Shown here: piece by piece, positions 49,069 through 56,320 of the stretch
Layout of the letters: each line of letters opens with the position of its first letter
Numbering within the stretch: the first letter of the stretch is position 1
DNA from: Roseateles sp.
GTDB lineage: Bacteria > Pseudomonadota > Gammaproteobacteria > Burkholderiales > Burkholderiaceae_C
Direction: 5' to 3'
Length of the DNA: 64,000 bases
NCBI GenBank assembly: GCA_015657635.1
Contig: JACDQM010000027.1
Location: 31,312 to 95,311, forward strand
Translations under genes and position numbers: made by a program
The notes under the pieces: model-generated
Told to the model about the DNA's origin: nothing
Databases searched by the model: none
Seen by the model: the letters and a program-made list of their open reading frames with translations, nothing else

Positions 49069-50820
49069 TCATAAGACGCAGACAGTATTGGCAGCACTTA
49101 TCCACAGCCTGACTCTCGTCTTTTCGATGGCCGTGCACATTTCCTCATCCTCCTTCAATACTTCCTCATTTTCGACCCGCGCCAGGACGCCCCAGTGACA
49201 GTCCTCCCACTGCTTCCACACCAGTTGCAGTGACTGGGAGCAGTCCGGCATCGGCGCCTCTTTGCCTTCAAGCGATACATGCACGATCTGCTCAACGAGC
49301 AGCACGCCGCGCCGGGTGGTCGCATGGAGAAGCGCCAGTGAGCGCGGCTTCTTGCTGGTGTCATCCTCGAACAACAGCCATTGCGCACGCGCGATGAGGC
49401 TGGGGCCGGTCCATGGCATCAGGTGCAGGAGGCCATGCCGATTCAGCAGCCGCCTCACGCTGCTCACGGTGTGCAAGCAGTGCACCCGTCTGCGGCCGTA
49501 TGGGCGTCCCCCGATAAACATCGGCCGCCAACGCAAGCCTCGATGGGCATCGTTGCGAGCGGTAATCTTGGCCCACCACTGTGGCAGTCGCTGAAACCAC
49601 CATTCTGGTGACGCTACCCGCCAGGGCGCACTGATGCGTTCCATGTCGTCAGGTTGGTCCCAGTACACATGCCACCACTGGTGGGCTAAGTCGGGCAGCA
49701 TCCAGACCAGCACTTGATAGCGCGGCTCCTGCGCTTCGAGCGCCTCAGCGAACCTCCCCCAGTCACCGCCATGACAAACGCGCAGCTCGCGCAGCAGCCA
49801 GCGCTGAACACGGACAGGCAAGGGCTGATCCGAGGGCCAAGTCTCGCAGTCAAACAGGCCGAAGCACAGCATGCCGTTCACGGCCTTCATGCAACGCAGG
49901 ACGTGGTTCAAGCTTGAGGTGTCTCGCGGCCATGCTGCAGCAGGCAGTTGGAGGCTCAGCCGCTGCAGCGCCTCCAGCAGGTCATCGGCCGGGCCTGTCT
50001 CTGCACACCACTCCAGGTGCATCACACGACGAACGACCCAGCGTGGTAAGCCAAGCGTCGGCGCAAGGACACTGGCGATCTGGCGCCTGGACGTGCGGCC
50101 GGTTCGACCACACAGGCGAGAAAGCAATCGAAGCGCCTCCTGCCCCCGAACCTTGGCGCTCCGAACCAAGGCCAAACACAACGCGACCAGCCCCCCCGCC
50201 TGTCGGAACATCTCTCGCCGCCGCGAGCGCGCTTGTGGCGACCTGGGAGTCGTGATCCATCGCACCAACGGTATCGTCATTGCATGGCCCGTCGAGAATG
50301 CTGGCGACGGCAGGATCTCGCCCTGCAGGGACTGGCGCCACACGACCATGATCAGCTCGTCTCGCAGTCGCCGCTCCAAGGGGGCGATCCACTGCATGAA
50401 CGCTTGGCGCTCCCCCTGCGACGGCACACCCTTGTTCGCAAGTCGGTGCCAGTAAGCAAGCCGTTTATCCGACCAGCACAAGATGTGTCTGCTCAGGTCG
50501 GCAATGTCGGCGACCTCATCTTTCCAGGCGTACTCATCGCTTCGCAGTTGCAGGACATCGAAGGCATCCAGCGTCAGCGAATCACCTCGCACGAACGGAT
50601 CCGACTCAGGCGATTCGGCCAATGCCCAGACGCGGGTTGCGCCAACGCGCCGCAACTCAGCGACTGATGCGTTCCACAGGTGATGCCAAGCGCCGCATCG
50701 ACGCAGTGCCGGGAACCGGCTGAGAACGCTCGACAGCGGCTCCTTGCAAGTGGCAGCCAGGCTGAGTAGCTTGAGCGTCGCTGGCACGTGCAGACATGAA
50801 GGTCGTTGCAGGCTTTGCAT
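49069..50820 (-). CDS. Large protein of unknown function in a defence-like operon
   Basis: The 583-residue product matches no family I recognise. It is rich in Trp and Arg and probably all-helical, with segments such as GGLVALCLALVRSAKVRGQEAL and a Trp-dense part near residue 420 (WWHVYWDQPDDMERI). There are no signal peptide, membrane helix or P-loop. ATG 50820 is the first ATG where the sequence looks like protein. TTG 50880, which overlaps the upstream stop by 11 bases, would add 20 residues. The frame stays open to 51318, but that part looks like an antisense shadow of the neighbour. It is followed by the nuclease-like gene after 17 bases. Confidence 0.6.
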   Translation of the reverse strand: MQSLQRPSCLHVPATLKLLSLAATCKEPLSSVLSRFPALRRCGAWHHLWNASVAELRRVGATRVWALAESPESDPFVRGDSLTLDAFDVLQLRSDEYAWKDEVADIADLSRHILCWSDKRLAYWHRLANKGVPSQGERQAFMQWIAPLERRLRDELIMVVWRQSLQGEILPSPAFSTGHAMTIPLVRWITTPRSPQARSRRREMFRQAGGLVALCLALVRSAKVRGQEALRLLSRLCGRTGRTSRRQIASVLAPTLGLPRWVVRRVMHLEWCAETGPADDLLEALQRLSLQLPAAAWPRDTSSLNHVLRCMKAVNGMLCFGLFDCETWPSDQPLPVRVQRWLLRELRVCHGGDWGRFAEALEAQEPRYQVLVWMLPDLAHQWWHVYWDQPDDMERISAPWRVASPEWWFQRLPQWWAKITARNDAHRGLRWRPMFIGGRPYGRRRVHCLHTVSSVRRLLNRHGLLHLMPWTGPSLIARAQWLLFEDDTSKKPRSLALLHATTRRGVLLVEQIVHVSLEGKEAPMPDCSQSLQLVWKQWEDCHWGVLARVENEEVLKEDEEMCTAIEKTRVRLWISAANTVCVL

Positions 50821-50869
50821 TGCTCGATGGTGCGCGAGCGTGCGACCAAATGTGTCGCAATAAAACCGA

Positions 50870-51289
50870 TCAACTGGCAACGCAAATACGACAGCGCGCG
50901 CCGTCGATGTCCACGCTGGGGTAAGACCGGGGCTGGCCACATAGCGTGCAGCGCCTTTGGCACTCAGCCTGCGCCGTCCTGATGGCTTCCGCGATCTCTG
51001 CAGCGTGCAGAGGCGACGCAAAGTCCTCCGGCCGCACGCGAAGGCGAAGCGATCCCAGCTTGATCTTGCACAGCAGAACCACAGCGCCGAAGCGGTCCAG
51101 CGCCTCCAAGGCGTCCAGTACCGGCGCTGTCCAGCCCAGTGGCAATGGGCCGAACTGGCGACATTGCTTGCTTGGGTGAGCCTTCCGCCATTGAGCAATG
51201 GCGGGCGGCAATTCATCGCAGTATTCGCTGGCATTGCTGCACAAGGCTTGCTCCGTCTCTGACGCTTGGTCGCATTCGCTTGGCAACAT
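50870..51289 (-). CDS. Small zinc-ribbon-like protein
   Basis: The 139-residue protein has a hydrophobic helical middle (LDALEALDRFGAVVLLCKIK) and a C-terminal two-pair cysteine motif, CTLCGQ then CRIC 17 residues later, which looks like a zinc ribbon. It is the first gene of the operon that continues with the 583-residue unknown protein. It is divergent from the Sir2 gene with 134 bases between starts. Function unknown. The downstream gene is in another frame, but the shift differs in phase from the six presumed sequencing errors, so two genes are preferred. Confidence 0.6.
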   Translation of the reverse strand: MLPSECDQASETEQALCSNASEYCDELPPAIAQWRKAHPSKQCRQFGPLPLGWTAPVLDALEALDRFGAVVLLCKIKLGSLRLRVRPEDFASPLHAAEIAEAIRTAQAECQRRCTLCGQPRSYPSVDIDGARCRICVAS

Positions 51290-51423
51290 GCCATCCCGTG
51301 CGACGAGATGTGTCGCACTGACGCATGCCCTGTTGGCCCGCTCAGTGAACTGCTCTGGTCCGATGCAATGTGCCGATCATCCTGGTCCGGAATGGCTCCA
51401 TTGAGTGAGACCCCAGCACCGCC

Positions 51424-52212
51424 ATGAACGACGATTCAATCAACGTACAGCTAATTAAGGCCCTGATTGAGCGGCTACGCTCGAAAGCTGAGGATGCGCG
51501 GATCGCCGTGCTCACGGGAGCCGGCGCTTCTGCCGAGAGTGGCATCCCGCCATTTCGCGACAGCACAAAGGCAATCTGGTCTGACAACGACGTCAGCGAG
51601 TTCGCCACGCCCGATGCGTGGCGGCGTGACGCCGCAAAGGTATGGGCCTGGTACGAGTCACGTCGTCATGCCGCGATGACCGCAACGCCGAATGCGGGCC
51701 ACCGGGCGATAGCCGATCTGGAGCGGCAATATGAAGTGACGGTGCTCACGCAGAACGTTGACGACCTACATGAGCGAGCCGGGAGCAGCCGTGTCATACA
51801 CCTGCATGGCAGCCTGTTCGCGCCTCATTGCTTCGCCTGCAAGCGGCCTGGCGAGTTCAACCGCCAGCTTGTCAGCGCCGAAGCCCCGCAACCTGCAAGC
51901 CTGGAGCCGCCGCGATGCAGACGCTGTGGCGGAAAGCTGAGGCCGGGTGTGGTTTGGTTTGGCGAACCTCTGCCGGAACAGGCCTGGCGCGAGGCGACAC
52001 GCGTGGTGGCGGAAGCCGACCTGCTGCTAGTCATTGGCACGTCTGGGACTGTGCAGCCCGTGGCGCAGTTGCCAAGCATCGCAGCCAAGCGGGGGGTTCC
52101 GATCTTGGAGATCAACCTTCAGCCCGTGCTCGGCTCGCTGAATGGCAACGTGCTCACCTGGACAGGCAATGCCGCCCAGGCGCTGATCGACCTGCGGGAT
52201 CAACTGCTGTGA
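51424..52212 (+). CDS. Sir2-family NAD-dependent deacylase
   Basis: The 262-residue sirtuin has AVLTGAGASAESGIPPFRD for NAD binding, TQNVDDLHERAG, the catalytic His in VIHLHGSLF, a zinc site of two C-x2-C pairs (CFACKR and CRRCGG), and VVWFGEPLPE and VIGTSGTVQPVA. It is a stand-alone catalytic domain, as in CobB-type enzymes. No effector domain is fused, unlike defence sirtuins such as ThsA. The GTG start of the HAD gene overlaps its stop codon, so the two are coupled. Confidence 0.92.
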   Translation: MNDDSINVQLIKALIERLRSKAEDARIAVLTGAGASAESGIPPFRDSTKAIWSDNDVSEFATPDAWRRDAAKVWAWYESRRHAAMTATPNAGHRAIADLERQYEVTVLTQNVDDLHERAGSSRVIHLHGSLFAPHCFACKRPGEFNRQLVSAEAPQPASLEPPRCRRCGGKLRPGVVWFGEPLPEQAWREATRVVAEADLLLVIGTSGTVQPVAQLPSIAAKRGVPILEINLQPVLGSLNGNVLTWTGNAAQALIDLRDQLL

Positions 52213-52913
52213 GCGCGAAGCAGCGATTCGGACAAGCCGTGTCGGCGTCAGCAAAAGACGCGCCCCGTGCCCGGCCTCTCGTTCGATCGGACCCGACGCT
52301 CCAGCCATTGCTGTTCCTTGACTTCGATGGGGTGCTTCATCCGAATGGTGCGATGAACCCGGATCTCTTCTCACGTACGAGCGCCTTGACTGATGTTCTC
52401 AACGAGCATCCTGAACTAGAGGTCGTTGTTTCGTCCAGCTGGCGCTTTCATCACAGATGGGAGGATCTTCTGGCGCTCCTCCCCAAAGCACTTGCAGATC
52501 GAGTCAGCGCATGCACAGGCGCGGCAGAGCCCGGAAAGCATCAGCGATACCGCGAGATCACTTCATTTCTCAGGCAGCAAGGCGAAAGCGGCGCGTCGAG
52601 TCGACCCTGGCGTGCCTTGGATGACGCAGCGTGGGAGTTCCCCGCCGAATGCTCTGAATTGATTGCGTGCGATGGCTCAGTCGGCGTTCAAGAAGTTGAC
52701 TTGGAAGCACTATGCATTTGGCTGGCCCAGCTAAGGTCATGCCGCATGGCAGTTGGCAGGTCGTGGCCCATCAATCGGCGTGATCTCGTCGAGCCCGCCA
52801 ATCGACTGCTTGCCAGCGCCCCCAACCCTAGCGTCGCGCTGCTACAGAGCGCCTTGCGGATCGGCTACACGGAGGGCATTGCACTGTTGGGCAACTACCT
52901 TCGATCGCGATAG
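52209..52913 (+). CDS. HAD-domain protein with FtsK-gamma-like C-terminal tail
   Basis: The 234-residue product starts with a HAD catalytic motif, LLFLDFDGVLHPNG (about residues 35-48). VVVSSSWRFHH and ACDGSVGV follow; this layout fits the HAD family found in RNA-repair-type proteins. The last 45 residues (ANRLLASAPNPSVALLQS, then ALRIGYTEGIALLGNYL) look like the winged-helix gamma domain of FtsK. GTG 52209 is inferred because it overlaps the Sir2 stop as GTGA. The substrate is unknown. Confidence 0.75.
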   Translation: MSAKQRFGQAVSASAKDAPRARPLVRSDPTLQPLLFLDFDGVLHPNGAMNPDLFSRTSALTDVLNEHPELEVVVSSSWRFHHRWEDLLALLPKALADRVSACTGAAEPGKHQRYREITSFLRQQGESGASSRPWRALDDAAWEFPAECSELIACDGSVGVQEVDLEALCIWLAQLRSCRMAVGRSWPINRRDLVEPANRLLASAPNPSVALLQSALRIGYTEGIALLGNYLRSR

Positions 52914-52944
52914 CTAAGAAGCTGTCGTTGGTGAACGGCTCCTT

Positions 52945-53115
52945 TCAGCCTAAAACTGCCGCTCGACCCGAGTCAACGAGAGCCCGTGGATGGTCGGACC
53001 CGCCCGCGCGATCAATTTGCTTCGCGATCTGCTGAAGAGTCCAGCCTGCCTTCCAGTGACCCACCATCAATGCTCTTTTGGGGGCGTTGTAGAACGTTCG
53101 CGTCCGGTAATTCAT
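52945..53115 (-). pseudogene. IS30-family transposase N-terminal remnant
   Basis: The reading MNYRTRTFYNAPKRALM followed by QQIAKQIDRAG resembles the N-terminal HTH of IS30 transposases (YTAAQRALMWDRW...IAxxFxR). The frame then changes (TIHGLSLT continues in another phase) and stops. No catalytic domain is found. It is 56 codons of a decayed element. Inverted repeats were not identified. Confidence 0.5.
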
Positions 53116-53161
53116 CTGCAACACTCCCACTGCGTATGGAGTGGTTTTGCGCCAAATGAAA

Positions 53162-53965
53162 CTAGATAGTTCTAGCGAGAAGGAGCGCTTGCTGAAGCTG
53201 CGCGCGCAACATGTCCAACTTGGCGCCATTGGTTTTCACTGACAACTCGCTTGCCGCCTTCATGCCCAGGAAGTAGTTGATCCTTTCCTGGCTAGCGGAG
53301 CTTGGATGAGGCAGACACCCGAGCAGGCGGTGCGTCTCCACAAGGCCTTGCTTGGCAAGCCAATGCATTGTTTCCCAGGGGACGTCTCCCACCGCGAGCA
53401 CCTTCGCTTCAGGCAACGCGCGAAGCAACGGCACGAATTCCTCTAGCACCGTCGTACGCAGCATCGGGGAGCGCAACAGTGACGGGGCGCCGTTGTACGG
53501 CTTTCCATCTACAAACACCGGGTACGGAAGGACCGATGCTGTTTGCAGGAGATGGGCTTGTGCTCCAAAGAGCTCCGATGCGCTGGAGATGCCGGCCCAC
53601 CGCGGCAGTCCTACCCGATCCAGCATAGCGACCAAGTTGGCGCGGAGCTTGCCGGAAAAGCCGCCGGTCCTCTTCGCCGCTATCTTGGTGCTGCGCTCGT
53701 CAGCCCCGGTCAGCAACTGCCTGCAGGCCTCCCATAGCGCATTGGCGGCTTGAGTCTCACCCGGCGTAATGCCGACGATGATCAGCTTGGCCTCTGGGTT
53801 GATCCACTCGAACGGCGCGTACTGCATGGCTAGCTTGCCCTCGCTCGCGATGCGAAGGGCTGGCGAATGGACGTCGCCGTCGAAGCTACGGATGGCCGGA
53901 GCGAAGTGGGCGAAGAGGTTGTTGGCGTGCATCGCGTTGTGTCTGGTGCTGGTGTGTGTGCTCAT
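53162..53965 (-). CDS. Uracil-DNA glycosylase-like protein
   Basis: The 267-residue protein has LIIVGITPGETQAANA near residue 60 and LLGCLPHPSSASQERINYFLG near residue 225. They resemble the two active-site motifs of the UDG superfamily (GxxPG and HPS). VLAVGDVPWETMHWL lies between. It could act on modified or uracil-containing DNA, but other nucleoside-binding functions are possible. It follows the DUF4258-like gene by 10 bases in a three-gene operon. An internal ATG (MHANNLF, codon 12) is an alternative start. Confidence 0.65.
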   Translation of the reverse strand: MSTHTSTRHNAMHANNLFAHFAPAIRSFDGDVHSPALRIASEGKLAMQYAPFEWINPEAKLIIVGITPGETQAANALWEACRQLLTGADERSTKIAAKRTGGFSGKLRANLVAMLDRVGLPRWAGISSASELFGAQAHLLQTASVLPYPVFVDGKPYNGAPSLLRSPMLRTTVLEEFVPLLRALPEAKVLAVGDVPWETMHWLAKQGLVETHRLLGCLPHPSSASQERINYFLGMKAASELSVKTNGAKLDMLRAQLQQALLLARTI

Positions 53966-53975
53966 GTTGAGCGTG

Positions 53976-54437
53976 TCAGTGCTTGGTGTCCCGGCGCAGG
54001 CGCTGGGTACGGTGGGCAGCAGTGATGACGGCGCCGTCGTCTGCGATGATGGCGAGGGCTTTTAGTCGGCGAAGCTGCTCTGGTGGAAGCGTCTCCTGCA
54101 CCTGTTGACGTGACCGCTTGTCGAGTGCGTAGCGCGTGGCTCCGTGCATCCTCTGAGCCCGGCCGAACTTAGTGACGAGCAGGTGTCGCTGCGGAGTGAT
54201 ACCGCGGTTCTTGAGTCGGTGCGCCGCGTGTCGCGTGAGGGGTTGTGGCGGCAACTCACAGCTTCGATCAGTCTCTCGCATCCCAATCATGGGAGTCGCT
54301 GCCAGTTGCTGGGCGCCCGACCTGGATATCGCAACACGATGCGCACGCTCTCGGCCATGCCAACGGACGCCAACCATATCGTCCAGGCGGTCGAATTCAT
54401 GCCGCCATGCGAGGTTGCGCATGTCCTTGGGGCTCAT
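53976..54437 (-). CDS. DUF4258-like small protein (possible toxin fold)
   Basis: The 153-residue product contains LTRHAAHRLKNRGITPQR, TKFGRAQRMHGATRYAL and ADDGAVITAAHRTQR. This is the order seen in DUF4258 and BrnT/RelE-like small proteins (HAxxRxxxRGI, FGxx, GxVxTxYR). No catalytic function can be proven. ATG 54437 overlaps the stop of the upstream HTH gene by 4 bases, the layout of many toxin-antitoxin pairs. A gene for a UDG-like protein follows 10 bases later. Confidence 0.55.
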   Translation of the reverse strand: MSPKDMRNLAWRHEFDRLDDMVGVRWHGRERAHRVAISRSGAQQLAATPMIGMRETDRSCELPPQPLTRHAAHRLKNRGITPQRHLLVTKFGRAQRMHGATRYALDKRSRQQVQETLPPEQLRRLKALAIIADDGAVITAAHRTQRLRRDTKH

Positions 54438-55231
54438 TGGTTGCCCTCCTTGCCGGCCATTTCCCGCTCGTGGCGATCGAGCAACTGGGTTAGCAGGTCC
54501 CAACTCGACACGTTGGCTTGCGAAGCGAGGGACTCGAACCTTGCCCGAACGTCGGAAGGCAGCGAGATCTCCGTCAATTCACCGGTCTCGGGCCGAACTG
54601 GAGGTGTGAAGTGCTTTGTCGGCACATAGCCCTTGCGTCCAAGCAACCAACGGCGGGCGTCGTGGATGTCTACGAGGGTGCGTCGCCCGAAGCTCTTTGT
54701 GATCAACGGTTCGGGCAACTTCGGGTTGGCGGCATTGCGGACGCTGCGCTCGTCTATGTCTGCCAGCAACGCCACTTCGTAGATCGACAGGTACCCTGCC
54801 ATCTGCTGGTCTTCGAGGGTGGTGTAGCGCTCGCCGCCGTCAAGCACTACGCGCGCAATTGCAGTCTGCACAGTGCGCATAGAGAGTCTTGGAACCCGTA
54901 CCTCATCTTCATTGAGGTACAGCCTCATGGTCTCCGTGTCCAGCGCGAGGAAGAACATCTCGACATCCGCCTCGGGCCCGTCCACCAAGGCTTCCGTTTG
55001 CGAGAAAGGCACTATTCCTTCGATCCCATAGTCGTACATGCTCATCACTGTTCCCCACAGAGGGGACTCTTCAATTTGGGCGTTTTCGGGCGCCACATCC
55101 CAAGCCTTCTTTCCGGGGAAGCCGAGCAGGGCACCCCCGGTATCCATTCCGTACACCCGCTCGACGGACCGGGCGAAGCCACACATGAACTCGCGGAGTT
55201 CAGCTTTGACGTCTTGTTTGGTGAATGGCAT
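54434..55231 (-). CDS. HTH protein, possible antitoxin or regulator
   Basis: The 265-residue protein has an acidic N-terminal half of unknown fold. A helix-turn-helix-like segment lies near residues 150-190 (YEVALLADIDERSVRNAA, then KSFGRRTLVDIHDARRWLLG). The C-terminal part, TEISLPSDVRARFESLA, resembles a ribbon-helix-helix or dimerisation region. AAGGAG five bases before ATG 55231 sets the start. Palindromes upstream (55299-55329) could be its own operator. Pairing with the DUF4258-like gene suggests an antitoxin role, which is an inference. Confidence 0.6.
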   Translation of the reverse strand: MPFTKQDVKAELREFMCGFARSVERVYGMDTGGALLGFPGKKAWDVAPENAQIEESPLWGTVMSMYDYGIEGIVPFSQTEALVDGPEADVEMFFLALDTETMRLYLNEDEVRVPRLSMRTVQTAIARVVLDGGERYTTLEDQQMAGYLSIYEVALLADIDERSVRNAANPKLPEPLITKSFGRRTLVDIHDARRWLLGRKGYVPTKHFTPPVRPETGELTEISLPSDVRARFESLASQANVSSWDLLTQLLDRHEREMAGKEGNQ

Positions 55232-55298
55232 TGCCACTCCTTGTGATTTCAATGATGTCATGGATGAACTGTAATCTTTTACGCCAACAAATGCCATC

Positions 55299-55329
55299 TG
55301 TGATATCACAAATATATTTCAATTGAAAT
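55299..55329. promoter_or_regulatory. Two adjacent palindromes upstream of the HTH operon
   Basis: TGTGATATCACA (55299-55310) and ATTTCAATTGAAAT (55316-55329) are both perfect palindromes in an AT-rich patch about 70-100 bases upstream of the 55231 start. They are good operator candidates for the HTH protein encoded by the first gene. Confidence 0.5.
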
Positions 55330-56020
55330 TGAAGACTGATAGTTTTCTTCTTGGTCGGCAACAATGCCTAAGCCGACAGGTTGGCTGACTAGGTGACTGC
55401 CAGAGGTGCCGCGCTCTGAAGACTGGCTCTCGACTCACTCCCTGTCAGAGGACTCAAACCAAATTGGACATAAGCACTGCTGCACGGCCGGCGCGTCTGA
55501 TGTCCATCCGCGCCTGTTGCCCAGCACTGCGCCGCGGCCGCGTGTTCCTCCTCGTGCGTCGGCCATGAGGGCCGAACGGTGTGATGGCCAAACGTCGTTG
55601 CTGTGTCTGACGCGTGAAGGCCAGACACCATGTCTACCCGCCCACCCGCAAGGCCCCTTACGGCTTGGGCTGGTCCTAGCTGCGCACACATGGGCGTCTC
55701 CGATGTCTGGATCGGCACGCAGCGGCGCTTAATGACGAGTTAGAGGCTGACCTGGCCTGCTTCGCAGCGATTGCCGGCAGTCGGGGCCGGGAGCTGACTT
55801 CACGGTCCCTAGCAAGCAGTTGTCATCGAAACACGAGGAAGCACAGCAACGGCAACGACCGGTATTGCGGGAGCTGAAGTCTTCCAGCTTGGCAGGCCGC
55901 AGTCTGTCCAGCAAAGTCGCGGTCGAATGGCCGCTGCTCGAAATGCCGAACTCACGCTGTCGATCTTTAGTGGACTCCTTGACCTGCCCAATTTAAGCGT
56001 GCCAGTTGCCTATTTTTTGG
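55330..56020. other. Intergenic stretch, no supported gene
   Basis: About 690 bases contain open frames on both strands near 55390-55730 that mirror each other. They lack ribosome sites, recognisable motifs or family similarity, so I see no supported gene here. Confidence 0.5.
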
Positions 56021-56221
56021 TCAGTCTGCGGAGGCTTGCCTGCGTATGTCCCGCCAGAGGTTCTGGAACGTTCGGTGATCGCTTGGGGTGACGGGGATCG
56101 TCACGAGCCCTCTGCCAGACGGGGTGCGCAGTTTGCCGTGCTTGCCGCGGCTGAATTGCCAACCCTCCCGCACAAGGTCTGCGACCAACTTGTTGATCTG
56201 TTTGTCCCGGCAGTAGCGCAT
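56021..56221 (-). CDS. HicA-like type II toxin
   Basis: The 66-residue protein shows the HicA layout: LVADLVREGWQFSRGKHGKL with the catalytic-type His in GKHGKL, then TIPVTPSDHRTFQNLWRDIRRQ. HicA toxins are small mRNA interferases with a double-stranded-RNA-binding-like fold. GGGGACC just before ATG 56221 supports this start. No HicB antitoxin gene follows, so it is a solitary or relic toxin. It sits 99 bases after the ankyrin gene on the same strand. Confidence 0.7.
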   Translation of the reverse strand: MRYCRDKQINKLVADLVREGWQFSRGKHGKLRTPSGRGLVTIPVTPSDHRTFQNLWRDIRRQASAD

Positions 56222-56320
56222 GAAGGTCCCCCATTGATGCAACAACAGGAGGATCTGATTTCGGCACTGCCAAGTCCCGACACGGCGCCGAACCGAATTC
56301 TGGAAACGCCGGGAGGCTAC

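Noticed and set aside
50860..50890. A seventh frameshift joining the zinc-ribbon ORF to the 583-residue ORF
   Set aside because: The phase change is opposite to the six one-base-deletion cases, and two overlapping genes explain it as well.
50820..51318. N-terminal extension of the 583-residue unknown protein to 51318
   Set aside because: The extra residues are Arg/Trp/Cys-rich nonsense antiphase to the zinc-ribbon gene at 50870-51289, which reads as protein.
55389..55732. Overlapping frames on both strands of about 110 codons
   Set aside because: No ribosome site, no motif, and the two frames mirror each other.
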